A DNA stretch of 64,000 nucleotides from Owenia fusiformis (lineage: Eukaryota > Annelida > Polychaeta > Sabellida > Oweniidae). Below are positions 1 to 10,627 of this stretch, piece after piece; positions within the stretch are counted from its first letter, which is position 1; each line of letters starts with the position of its first letter. The position numbers and the translations under genes were made by a program. The notes beneath the pieces are model-generated. The model was not told the origin of the DNA. It did not search any database and saw only the letters and a program-made list of their open reading frames with translations. The DNA lies in the NCBI GenBank assembly GCA_903813345.2, contig CAIIXF020000006.1:11040348-11104347 (forward strand), in the 5' to 3' direction.

Positions 1-1155
1 TGTCTCAGTGATAAACAAAAAGTTTGTATTGAAAATTTCGCACAAGAAAAATATTTTAAAAGTGTGATTATGATAAAAAAAAGCTATTCATATGTTTAAA
101 TGTGATCTGCTGAATGAGCAGGAAACTTTGAAAATGATATGTAATAGGGAAAAATCATTTTACAACATGTAACCTTTATATGTAAATGTATTAATTGTAC
201 TGTATATATGTTTTTGATTTGAAATATAGTTTTTTAATAAAAAAAAATGGTGGGTTTGGGTGCTTTTTTGCTCCCATTTTTTACCCCATTTCTACGGTTG
301 CCATGGCAACTATTAGGCTTTGGTAACCATGCCAACTTGATTTTTGAAGGACCCACCTGATAGTAGTTGGGCCAGGTTTGATGGAAAATGGGCCTGGTTT
401 GATATGCTGGCAGTGAGGCTGATTGTGGCAAGTAGTGAAACGGCAAAACAATGGTGGAGTCTTGTACTATAATTTTAAAATAGAGCTCTCCAAGAGAAAT
501 ATTATCATGTAATGCAACAGGTAACTTATGTAAACAAATTTTGAAATTGATGTCATCTTTTTTGAATTATCTGAAATAAAAAAAGAATTTTAAATATAAA
601 AAAGGAATGCAATACAAAGAGAGAATTGTATAATAATCACAAACTTTTAATAAATACATGCTGGTATAAAGTAAAAAAAAAAAAAGGTGGAGTCATACCA
701 TACGATTTTACACAGGACGCAGTTGTGAAAACAAAATGGCAAAAAGCTTTTGAACTTTTAGGATTATATCTAAAGGTAGAGTATACCATTGATAGTGCTG
801 ACTTTGCATACAGTGTACAATATTATTTTTTCCTATTTTGTGTCCTCTTACTGAAGATATTTATAAAACATACAGACGCTTCTTGAAGCGAAGGCATTGA
901 TTAGATTAGGTCAAGCCATTTTGCCAATGCTAATATTCACGATAAACGAGATTTAACCAGTGACATCAGTCTATTTGTAAACAAATAACACGTAAAACTT
1001 GTACCCGCTTTATACAAATATTTTTGCTTCTAGTTTAAGATGAACATCTCTTCAACATATTCACCAATTTTCAAGGTGAACATTCTTGTAATAAACGAGA
1101 AATTTATTTGCACAAAATATCGCCGCGATTTCCATGCGAAGGGTATCAATCATAA

Positions 1156-1180
1156 CAGACCGAATATTTTATTCGGTCTG
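1156..1180. repeat. perfect 11-bp hairpin
   Basis: CAGACCGAATA at 1156-1166 is exactly complementary to TATTCGGTCTG at 1170-1180, with a 3-base loop of T. The function is unknown and it lies in no recognised gene. Confidence 0.6.
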
Positions 1181-1590
1181 GTCATTGCCAAAGACATTAA
1201 TCGCCACATGATTTTAGTCTTTTAACAATGAACAGAATAAAACTTTGGGTCATATATTGCGCCATAAATTATGAAATCTCGGTTTTTATTCCTTAAATAC
1301 AACTATGAAGGACTGAATATTTGGTTGATATGGACGTTTTGAAAGCTGACTTTTGGTTTGTTGGTTGTTTACATATCATAGATAAGTTTGCTTTTAAAAG
1401 TTGTCAACAATTTTGGTGGTCTCTGATGGCAGAGCTCAATCATTTAAAATATATTTTGTGGAAGTGAAATACTGATTTAGAAACAGTGATAATTGAGTAA
1501 GATTTACATGTTTCTAACTAGGTATTTGACAAATCAATCAAACCTCCCACTTTATTATGGTTGATCTTCATTTTGAGAGTGTAAATGGCC

Positions 1591-1775
1591 TTAAAGGGAA
1601 TGCGAAGTTTCATGTTCTAATTTACACGCTGGCTACTTATAACCATCATCTATCACTTCAGCTCACTCATGGGACATATCGTGTTTGAACTAACATATAA
1701 TTCAAGTTCAAAGTACCCATATCTGGATCGCTGCGGATGCCGCCATTGTTATGTATCAATGACGTCATTGATGCC
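1591..1775 (+). repeat. dispersed repeat copy 1 containing a palindromic CRE-like site
   Basis: The copy starts with TTAAAGGGAATGCGAAGTTT and ends with ATGACGTCATTGATGCC. Both ends recur in inverted orientation at 12972-13177, upstream of BDP1. TGACGTCA is the consensus CREB/ATF half-site pair, but here it travels with the repeat, so it need not be a functional regulatory site. The interior is diverged and no transposase is encoded. Confidence 0.5.
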
Positions 1776-2939
1776 TTAAAATTGATGCCTCGGAAATGTC
1801 GCTATATAATCGCGTCATACTCGGATCGCAGAAATAGAACACATTTCACTGATATTTTATAACTATTTCTGTCCGCTTAACATTGTTGCCGCATGTTCAT
1901 GTCCATATCATATCATATATTTGAAAAAGTTGTTTCAGTATATTCTTCATAGAAATTGAATTGTTGCAATGTCTTTTTTCAAATGTTTGTATTTATTTTC
2001 TCCAATGTGATATAGTAAGTTTATAGGCTAGGTAGAAAAATCACTAAACTTATGAGATATCGGCTGCGCGATTCGGAAGTCATCGCATTATATTCCACTT
2101 GAATAATATCCACTAGAATTATTTTATATAATGATAACACTGGGTCAAAAAGGATAAATCTGTTCGAATCCTTAAATGCTTTCTTGTATATTTAACCAAT
2201 AAATGAGGTAAATGCATTAAAATATACAAAATGGCATTTACACATAAATGCATTACTGTGCATCAATGATTTATTTAACTAAGATTAATGTGGCTAATGT
2301 GTTGGCGTATTTATGGTGAAAATAAGTAAGTTATATCATCAGCTGAACGCATCCAACAAATAGTTGCATTTACCATATTTATGTAAATACACTACATACC
2401 ATTTAAAATATCAAAATCTATGCTAATGTTCATTAATGCGCTGATGAGCATTTACGGCACATCATTATTAACCTTAAAGATCTAATAGCAAAGGCTTTGC
2501 AAAAATGAATCAATGTAGTATAAAACAAATGTATGTATAATGAAGAAATAAATATATAATGAAAAAAATAGATACGTGCTTGTAATATTGGTATTAACTT
2601 ATGATTAAAAAGTGTCACTATCTCTTTCATTTTTCAACAAATATAGGCTCACGTGACGCGGGGCAGGCAATTTTGATCTATCGTAGACCATATCAGTATC
2701 AAATTGCCGATATTTCAACCTCGTCTTGCGAGGCCATTTTGATTTGAAACATCTTGAATTTGGTGTCAAAATAAAGCTGGTCACGCCCACTTTCATAGTT
2801 ATCAATGAATCATTTACTACGACTACTATATTCATTTAGGAGGCGTGTAAAGTTAACCAATCAGAAAGACAATTGTTCCATATATGGCAGTTCATTAACA
2901 TATTCAGTGTTTACTACTGCTTTTCGCGTCATGACAACA

Positions 2940-3089
2940 TGAGGGAACGTGAGTAGTAACCAATCAAGATGGCGTATTTTATCACGTGAGTTCAGAGTGA
3001 CAAGTACACGACATGTAGTCTGAGCTGATCGCGATGTTGAACAATTTCTTCTCGGAATTTGTCCAGAGAAATCAGCGATTCTAAATAAA
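2940..3089 (+). promoter_or_regulatory. possible promoter and non-coding first exon
   Basis: Within 60 bases lie a CCAAT box (AACCAATC at about 2959), a YY1-like AAGATGGCG motif (about 2967) and an E-box CACGTG (about 2983). They are followed by about 90 bases ending in TAAATAAAG|GTAGGAT, a fair splice donor at about 3089. An ATG at 3034 opens only a 16-codon ORF, so the exon would be non-coding. It could be a distant 5' UTR exon of BDP1, whose first coding exon begins with an acceptor at 13300, or of an unseen gene. No transcript evidence is available; this is a motif cluster only. Confidence 0.2.
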
Positions 3090-4199
3090 GGTAGGATCTG
3101 CCATTTCTTCCTGTAAAAGTTATAACTTATCTCTAATGAATACTAAAGTTTTCGGGATGAAGATGTGAAGCATACGTTTTAAAACGAAGCGATTAATTTG
3201 ACGATCTGATTTTGCAATTTGCAATGGCCAATTTACCGCAAGTCTGCGTGTATTTGACAAGAGATAGCCAAGTCTTGTATCTAAATGCTTGTTAAGCCTT
3301 ACTCAAAAACAAGATCCATATTTTATAAAGTTGATAACTTTGCAGAAAACCTGTTTTCATAACCTGTTTTCCGCGTCAAAAATTCAAACTGAGTAATATG
3401 ATCGCTGGATCAGTCTCCTCGGGTCTTCATTCCAAAACTCAGATTTTTAGTTGATTCTCCGACCGTCATAGTACTTGTCTAATGTCACCATTTCTGCTCT
3501 CTTACTGGTATACTTGGACACATTTTCCCCTGTATATAGTCCCCAGTCAAATTACACCCTCTCGCCGATTTATAATAGCCATTTCCCAGAACCCGGGAAT
3601 CAGAATCGCTGATGTTTGCCATATTGAACATGTTGAAATATGTACTGTAATATCTGTATTGCCTGCTACGCGTAATGGTCACGTGACTAGCGCGTTACAG
3701 GAAAAATGGGGAATTTCGAAACAACAATTTTTGGGCACTTTTATTGCAAATTTCAGGTATCTATAAGTGTTTGTGGTATAAAATATCATCCCCAGACATA
3801 AATGAACATCCAAACTACATATTTTATTAAGTTTTGGAGCCTTTTTTACTCTTAAATTAACATCTTTAAGGTTTACGTCGGCAAATAGGCATACTGCCGC
3901 AATTGCTTTCTTACCTAATCATTTTTTTTTTTTTTATTAATCATTTTTATTTCAAGTTCATATATTATAACATTTAATTTCATACAATGAAAATTCAACA
4001 AGGTTAATCAATTTAACATTTGTGTTGAACTTCGAAGAAAATATACCATACACTTATATGCAATACAAATTTGTTACAATTATTCGTAACTATTCATATA
4101 TAAACAAAAAGGAAAAAGTACAATTAAAGCTGATATTGGAATGCTTTACAAAAAAAAGGTGTGCAGTGGTGTAAATTATGGGATGGTGAAATATACATG

Positions 4200-5086
4200 T
4201 TAGTCAATCTTGGTTGCTTGTAGGAATTTTAAAGTTGCTTTCAGCAGAAGTGTATTATCTTCATTACTAAGTTCACTGTTACCATGCAAGAGCATATTTA
4301 CTTTGCTAACAGAGTTAGCATCTAAGAATTTTTCTAAACAACCAATAATATGGAGATCTATAAGTAGTTGGATTCTATCATTTACAAATTGGGGGCATTT
4401 GAGGAAAAAATGAGTAGGGGTTTCATTTTCATGACCACAGTTACAGGCTGGTGAGTCAATGTTTGTAAAGTGATGAGCAAATAATTGACTTTTTAGAAAT
4501 AGGTCCACTTTTAACCTGTTAAATATAATTTCAGTTTTTCTAGTGATATCAAGTGATGCTATTATATTTATACATTTTTCATTCCCGAAATGCTTTCTAA
4601 GTTTGCCTTTAAAAGTTGATATTCTATTGCAATTTCTTAAATCATTAGGCAGACCATTCCATTCTTCAATCGCAGCAAAATATGTAGATTTTCTAAATGA
4701 AATGCTGATATTTAGAGGCACAATATACTCTCTGACAGCCCTTAGAATTCTATTTGGTTCATGTAAGTATTTATTAAATAATTCAGTGACATATGAAGCT
4801 GATAAATTGATTCTACTTTTAAATAGAAATGAGCAAAGATGGCTTCTTCTTCTCTCAGACAAAGTAATCCAATTTAATGTCTTCAAGACCTTATAGGTGC
4901 TTGAACCATGCAGAGCACCGGAAATTAGACAAGCTGCATTATAATGCAGTCTTTCAAGTTTGCTGGTAGCTATATTTGGAGCACTATTGTAAATTATATC
5001 AGCATAATCAATTTTACTTAGAATAAAAGAATTATATATGGTTTCCAAATGATTCGAACGAAGAATGTGAGTTAATTGTTTAAATG
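4200..5086 (-). pseudogene. LINE ORF 3' part, out of frame with the main ORF
   Basis: The frame continues the reverse transcriptase protein after a one-base shift: immediately past the stop of the main frame the next frame reads ILNPFKQLTHILRSNHLETI and runs about 295 codons to a stop at 4200. It shows the usual post-RT region (SKIDYADIIYN, SKLERLHYNAACL, a motif seen in many CR1/L2-type proteins). Near the end is a Cys/His cluster, CNCGHENETPTHFFLKC, like the zinc-finger-like tail of such RTs. The shift falls in a short A run (CAGAAATC), typical of a point indel or a sequencing error. It is one gene with the preceding entry, broken in this copy. Confidence 0.75.
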
Positions 5087-5089
5087 GAT

Positions 5090-7885
5090 TTAAGATTTCT
5101 GTAATTCCTTGGTGAGCTCATTAACATGTTCCTTGAAATTAAGCTTTTGATCTAAAATAACACCAAGGTGTTTATGACTAATAGTTTTAGGAATGGGGTC
5201 ACCTCCCAAATAGAGTATAGGTTCATTAACAGGGTTAGTTAAAGGTGATGTAAAAGTCAGGTCAGCACTTTTTGATGCCTTAAATTTCATTTGCCAGGTA
5301 TCAGCCCAGGTTTTAATTGTATTTAGGTCAATTTGCAGATTTTGAGAGAGTAAAGGGCTTTTCTTAGAGTAAGGAAGGAAGATTGATGTATCATCTGCAT
5401 AAATGAAAGTCTTACAATTTAGATTATCAGGTAGATCATTTATATATATTAAAAACATAAGCGGCCCTAATACACTGCCTTGAGGCACACCAGCATTGAT
5501 AAAATCAGGTTCTGACCATTTCGAGAAAGAATTATTTACTTTAACCTTCACTTGTCTTTGTGACAGATATGAATTCATTAAAAGTAAGAGATTATTGTTG
5601 ATGCCATAAGATCTCATCTTTTGTAATAGTAATTGATGCGGAACGACGTCAAAAGCGGACGCTAAATCAAGAAAGATAGTTCTTACATTGTTTCCATTAT
5701 TCAATTCTTCTTGAATGCAATGAATTATATATGAAAGTTGGGAAGTGGTATTATGCTTAGGAAGAAATCCTGACTGAAAACTGTAAAAGAGGTTATTTTG
5801 GATCATGTGATTGAAAATTCTATCATAAATAATCTTTTCCAGAACTTTAGATAAGGCATTTAACAATGTGACTGGTCTATAATTGACAACTTTAGATCTA
5901 TCTCCTTTCTTGTGTAGTGGAACAATAATACCCTCTTTCCAAATCTTCGGGAAACAATGAGATGTAAAAATTTTGTTAAAAAGCAAACTCAATGGTTCAC
6001 ATATCGTATCAGCTGATAAAATTAGCATTCTATTATTTATTTTATCTGTCCCCTCCCCCTTTGATGCATCAAGTTGTTGAAGTAGTTTTAAGACCTCATT
6101 CTTATCAGTAAAAATATCTTCCAAGTTTAGATTACACCTTAATGGAAAATTTGGTAATGGTTCGTGTATTTGATCTACATTGTTCTTCTGAATAAAATAT
6201 TTAAGAAAAAGTTCAGCTTTCTCAGAAGAAGATCCCGCAGATAGTTTAGGATTATCTAAATGTAAATAAGGCAGTGACACATTAAATGACTTTCCAAGTA
6301 GCTTCTTCAAAAGTATCCAGTAATCTGTTGAGTTTCTATTTAAATCTGATAAAGTTCCACATGTTGATTCTATATGTTTACGCTTAGCTTCATTTATCAT
6401 ATTTACAACACATAAGCTTTGTTCTTTGTATTTTTGAAGAAAGGTTAAATCATTTGAATGTTTAAATTTATGGTGAAGTCTATCTCGTTTATTAATTTGC
6501 TTCTTTATATCAGAATTGAACCAAGGCTGATCATTTTCTTTTATTAAAACCTCTTTATGAGGAATTGTTTCCTTAAAAATGTTGAACAAAGTATAAACAA
6601 ACCTATGAGTGGAAATATGAACATTTTGAAGTTCTAAGATCTCTCCCCAGTTTGAATTAAGTATTCTTTGATTCAATATTGTTTTATTAAGTTTATCATA
6701 TTGCCAAATGATTTTCTTGGTTGGAGTTTCTTTAATAATGTTCATTTTTAGGTATGTTAACAAAGTGCAATGATCAGTATTTCCTACTGGTGGTAGAACT
6801 TTATGATTAGAAATTATATTAATATTATCTGTAAAAGACAAGTCTATACATGATTTAGTAATAAAGTTGTTACGAGACTGCACACTTGTTGGTTCATCTA
6901 TAAGTTGTATAAAATTAAGATCAAATAAGATGTTGTGCAAGTTAGTCCCTGCTTCATCAACTTTATCATCTTTCCACCAAAAAGAATTACGTGCATTAAA
7001 ATCTCCATTTACTACAGTTGATCCAGGAAGTTTCTGAGCATCCTCAAGGTTTTTACCAAGTAATTTGAAATAGTCTAGTCTATTTATTTTATCTTGTGAA
7101 GGTGATCTATAAAATACTCCATAATTGAATAGTTTACCACTTACTTTAAGATTTAACCAAATATTTCCTAGTGTATCATTCATTAGTTCATGAATTATTT
7201 CAGCTTCTAATGAATTATGAACATATAATATAAGACCTCGATTATTTGATCTATAATGTTTAAGTTCAAAATTGTCAATTTTAAGATCTTTTTGTATGTC
7301 ACTATTTGTCAAATTTCCCACCTCACATAGAGCAATAACTTTAATTTGTTGCTCTTTTACTTTGAACTTTAGTGCTTCAAAACGTGCTAAACTATTTGCT
7401 TTGAGACTATTAATATTAGAAAATAATATGGGTAATTCTGATATAGGACCTGGATTTTTTTCAATGTCACCAGATAAATATAATAATTGAGAGCAATCAT
7501 ATAAGCAATCGAGTAAAGGTGAGCCAGGAAATATCAGCAATATTGAAAGCAATTTAAATATTCTAATTAAAATCTTGAAGTATGACGTATTTGATGTAAA
7601 AGAAATATAACCGATGCAATAGTAGACAATTAAAATGATCATACTTTGATATGATAGCACTAATAAGAACATTATAGCATTCAACATAAATGAGAAATGT
7701 ACATCTCCAAAAGAGCTAATTAGAAGCATTAATAAAAATAATATCAACATTACTACCAGCCATGTCTTTTGTTGCTTACTGAAGAGGGTATGGCATTTCA
7801 TTTCAGTATCAAAATTCCTAGATAAATGCAAAGTGTTATTAAAGATTCCAATAATTGCCCTCCAAATTAGTACTACTGCTGGCAT
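5090..7885 (-). CDS. LINE polyprotein: hydrophobic leader, 2A-like motif, endonuclease, reverse transcriptase
   Basis: A 931-residue frame. Residues about 41-120 are strongly hydrophobic, with several membrane-like runs. Residues 139-147 read GDIEKNPGP, matching the DxExNPGP consensus of 2A ribosome-skipping peptides, with the skip expected between G146 and P147. The APE-type endonuclease follows directly: FSNINSLK at its start, then FYRSPSQ, NGDFNARNSFWW and NTDHC, the last being the usual (S/T)DH triad position. The reverse transcriptase shows WKEGIIVPLHKKGD, NYRPVTLLN, FLDLASAFD, AGVPQGSVLGPLMFLIYIND and the catalytic YADD box. The protein stops after NELTKELQKS. In related elements the frame continues into a C-terminal thumb and zinc-finger region, which here is found shifted at 4200-5086. 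The start codon is the first ATG of the frame and is not proven. Confidence 0.85.
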   Translation of the reverse strand: MPAVVLIWRAIIGIFNNTLHLSRNFDTEMKCHTLFSKQQKTWLVVMLILFLLMLLISSFGDVHFSFMLNAIMFLLVLSYQSMIILIVYYCIGYISFTSNTSYFKILIRIFKLLSILLIFPGSPLLDCLYDCSQLLYLSGDIEKNPGPISELPILFSNINSLKANSLARFEALKFKVKEQQIKVIALCEVGNLTNSDIQKDLKIDNFELKHYRSNNRGLILYVHNSLEAEIIHELMNDTLGNIWLNLKVSGKLFNYGVFYRSPSQDKINRLDYFKLLGKNLEDAQKLPGSTVVNGDFNARNSFWWKDDKVDEAGTNLHNILFDLNFIQLIDEPTSVQSRNNFITKSCIDLSFTDNINIISNHKVLPPVGNTDHCTLLTYLKMNIIKETPTKKIIWQYDKLNKTILNQRILNSNWGEILELQNVHISTHRFVYTLFNIFKETIPHKEVLIKENDQPWFNSDIKKQINKRDRLHHKFKHSNDLTFLQKYKEQSLCVVNMINEAKRKHIESTCGTLSDLNRNSTDYWILLKKLLGKSFNVSLPYLHLDNPKLSAGSSSEKAELFLKYFIQKNNVDQIHEPLPNFPLRCNLNLEDIFTDKNEVLKLLQQLDASKGEGTDKINNRMLILSADTICEPLSLLFNKIFTSHCFPKIWKEGIIVPLHKKGDRSKVVNYRPVTLLNALSKVLEKIIYDRIFNHMIQNNLFYSFQSGFLPKHNTTSQLSYIIHCIQEELNNGNNVRTIFLDLASAFDVVPHQLLLQKMRSYGINNNLLLLMNSYLSQRQVKVKVNNSFSKWSEPDFINAGVPQGSVLGPLMFLIYINDLPDNLNCKTFIYADDTSIFLPYSKKSPLLSQNLQIDLNTIKTWADTWQMKFKASKSADLTFTSPLTNPVNEPILYLGGDPIPKTISHKHLGVILDQKLNFKEHVNELTKELQKS
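7445..7468 (-). other. 2A-like ribosome-skipping motif in the LINE ORF
   Basis: Eight codons spell D-I-E-K-N-P-G-P, matching the DxExNPGP consensus perfectly. The upstream residues (CSQLLYLSG) have the hydrophobic/helical character usual before a 2A core. Such motifs are known from some picornavirus-like genomes and from non-LTR retrotransposons of trypanosomes and marine invertebrates. Confidence 0.85.
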
Positions 7886-9142
7886 TTAGCCAACACCAAG
7901 CCTTATAGATCTCCTATAAAAATATACCAAAATTCCACACCATTTGAATACACCAAAAGCACACATATTTTTATTATTCATTTTAACAGCTTTCATTTCT
8001 TTCTGCAATGCTTGAAAAAAATGTAGAGCAAAACACAACTCACACTTGGAGAAAATTCCAAGCAAAATACTTTTAAAAGATTCTCAACTGATGAGTGAAA
8101 AAAAATTTTAAACACAAAGTAGAAAACCTCCTTTCCCAACCCCTTTCATGTTGAGCAAAACAGATTTCATTTCCCTCTGTTGAAGTCTGAATAACACTGA
8201 TCATAAACAATGTTCCCTGTTTCCACAGTAGAAAATTAAAACTAATGCACCACTTTTCCAGTAAAGTTTTTTTTAGAGAAATGTAATTCATACATGAAAT
8301 GAACAAACAGACTAATGGTTCACATCATAAGGTACCCCTCCCCCTCATATATAAATATGTGGATTCACAAAGTGCAAAATACAAGCTGTGTGATACAAGG
8401 GAGGCATTACAATGTACTGTTTCCCAGGAGGCCATAGTATAGAACTTCACATACTCAAGCAAGCTGGTAGATTGTTTATAATCTCAAAGGTATAATGGTT
8501 ATGAGCTGGGACAACTATATAAAGAATTAAAGGAATCCAACACCTTACAAAACTTCTTAACGGAGAGGAATAAGGGAAAATGCTTGCCGGATTCTGAATC
8601 TGTGTATTTTTTAATGATTTTTCACCGTCTTAGAATTTCAATTTTTTTCCTTTGAAAAAATGAGATTTGCATTGTTTTCCAATTAGAAAAATGAGTAAAC
8701 ATGAATAGCTCGAAATCTAACGGTGAGATTTTGTTTTAAAAAATCATGGATATCAAGGCTAAATATAGCTATACAGTAAACATAAAAAAGCAATGCTTGG
8801 ACTCTTCATATTCACATAAAAAATTAATTAGTAAATGAGGTTTGATATTTGTGAGAATAAGTTGTACGAGGTGCAATGCTCTACAAACACCAGACTACAG
8901 GGTGGATTAGGATCAATGACACACATAAAAATTAAGGATACGTTTCATTACACTCAATAAATAGTTATCACTTTTGACTATATATACATATCTCATGGGA
9001 ATGTATTTCCATCTGCTCAAGATATTATATTTTAGCTTCGAAAATCACAATCGTTGGAAAATACATTTGTCTCAGAATGATAGGCCACCCTGTAGCAATG
9101 TAGCTTTCACTTGAAGTGTACCCTTGAAAATAATGAACTTAC

Positions 9143-9221
9143 TTTCAAATTGGTCTTGCTTTTGTGGTGTATGTGGCTTTTTAGCAAATCTGCCACGCTC
9201 ATTTCTTTCCAGGACCATCAT
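9143..9221 (-). CDS. possible first coding exon of an unidentified gene or transposon
   Basis: The minus strand reads ATGATG, then VLERNERGRFAKKP and HTPQKQDQFE, ending in GAAA|GTAAGTT, a near-perfect splice donor. The composition (charged, no repeats, balanced codons) looks coding, unlike the surroundings. No partner exon was recognised downstream (towards 8 kb). RNERGRF-like starts occur in some domesticated transposase genes, but this is too short to name. It may be chance. Confidence 0.2.
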
Positions 9222-9567
9222 CTTGTTCAAATGTATCACTTTACGCGCATGTATAGATGTACAGATGACATAGATATACATATAAATTATATATTGCACC
9301 TGTATTTACTTACATGGGAATATACAGTATTCCCTTTGGAAAAATGCAAATGCATGGACATATATTTTCATCTTATATATGACTTCAAGCTAACATATTA
9401 TTTCATATTTATATTTTCATAGTTAGTTTAACATGAATAATAGATCCATGAGAACAATATTCTTTGTTTTTTTTAAATTGATGGGTTTACTGTGAATTCA
9501 ATAAATTACAATTTGCAAGGGGTAAGTATACTGTATGAGCTGGCTAGTGGCTTTGTATTTTATGTTA

Positions 9568-9970
9568 GGCCAGGGTAATTAAATTAGTTGTTTCTCTTTC
9601 TTCTATTTTTCAAAATTGATACGGGAATGACGGTTTTTATATTACCTTTTTTGTCTATCTAAAATGCTGATGAGGGACGTTTTTTTTAAATAACTGTAAA
9701 AACAAATAACTAATTTTTAAGGAAATAAACTGGGTTTATGTTGAATTTATATGTTGAATTTAGCCTACTTTACTGGTATATTTGATCATATATCAGTACC
9801 AAGATATTGTCAATTATCCTGATCCATAAAAATTTTAAAAAAAGTGTTTCACACGCCATGGATGCGCGCGAGGTAAGGTGTTTTTTCTCAGAAATGGCAG
9901 AAAAAAGGTGGAGGGGGATTGGGCCACACGCGGGCAAGAATGAGAAACAACTAATTTAATTACCCTAACC
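9568..9970. mobile_element. MITE with 25-bp terminal inverted repeats
   Basis: The 25 bases at 9572-9596 (starting AGGGTAATTAAATTAG) are exactly repeated in inverted orientation at 9942-9966. The interior of about 345 bp has no coding capacity. The target-site duplication was not clear. It is a non-autonomous DNA transposon by structure, superfamily undetermined. Confidence 0.7.
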
Positions 9971-10144
9971 TGAGTTCATCCATGTGGTACGTTTTTACAG
10001 CTAAGTAGTGTTTTTATATGCAGCTTAATAGCATAAAATATGTTAAATGAAGCATATGGTGTGGATAAGTCGTGTGACACACAAACTGACCAAATACATG
10101 AGGGTATTAGCTACTTTTCACATAAACCAAAGGAGGACAGTGCT

Positions 10145-10150
10145 TTTATT
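10145..10150 (-). terminator. candidate polyadenylation signal (AATAAA) for the IMPACT-like gene
   Basis: AATAAA on the minus strand about 480 bases after the stop codon at 10628. It is the nearest canonical hexamer noticed. Supported by position only. Confidence 0.25.
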
Positions 10151-10627
10151 TCAACTGGGAGCTTACCTCCACACGACTGATCATGTGATCATGGTGGTGG
10201 TCCCCTTTAAGGTAGCCTTCTAAGAAAGCCATAATATGCTAAACTGCAACACGATTGGTTGATTCCAGTTTAAAATTAGAAACAAACCAATTTCAAATTA
10301 TTCCATACTGGTATTACCAAAAAAGAAACATAAACCCAATAATATAACATATATACAAAGTGTGATATTTATACAGTGTTTTTACAGTCAAGGTAATCAA
10401 GCTGAATTCATTATAGCAAGAGAAATGCGAGTGGACTGTAATTACCCCATACAATTGAATATACAGCATGAATACTATATATGGTCATATAAACTGAAAA
10501 TAAGGTGTGTCACACATTGTAGTGTTTGCAAACTGATGTGTACACTTTTTGACCTAAGTTCACTTCAGCTCAAAAAAGGGACCTGTCAATTTCTAACATT
10601 TTATAATGTCCATTAAGGAAAAGTCAA

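Larger units (their letters stand above)
1..2900. other. intergenic region, no gene recognised
   Basis: AT-rich sequence with only short ORFs that show no recognisable protein features. It holds a short perfect hairpin (1156-1180) and one copy of a dispersed repeat (1591-1775), both listed separately. An A-rich stretch at 237-247 (AATAAAAAAAA on the plus strand) could be the 3' end of an upstream transcript or of a retroposon, but nothing else supports either. Confidence 0.5.
3922..7885 (-). mobile_element. non-LTR retrotransposon (CR1-like LINE), nearly full length
   Basis: On the minus strand one long reading frame encodes an apurinic-type endonuclease and a reverse transcriptase. It is followed by about 280 bases of 3' UTR and a poly(A) tail (T14 at 3922-3935 on the plus strand), the normal 3' end of target-primed insertion. 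The frame is broken once by a single-base shift near 5085. The 5' end lies at or upstream of 7885 and could not be fixed because no convincing target-site duplication was found. The unbroken state of most of the frame argues for a young copy. CR1/L2-group placement is from domain order and motif style only. Confidence 0.85.
7886..10627. other. spacer between LINE and IMPACT-like ORF
   Basis: AT-rich with no convincing gene. It contains an inverted-repeat element at 9568-9970 and one short coding-like exon candidate at 9143-9221, both listed separately. AATAAA on the minus strand at 10145-10150 could serve the IMPACT-like gene. Confidence 0.5.
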
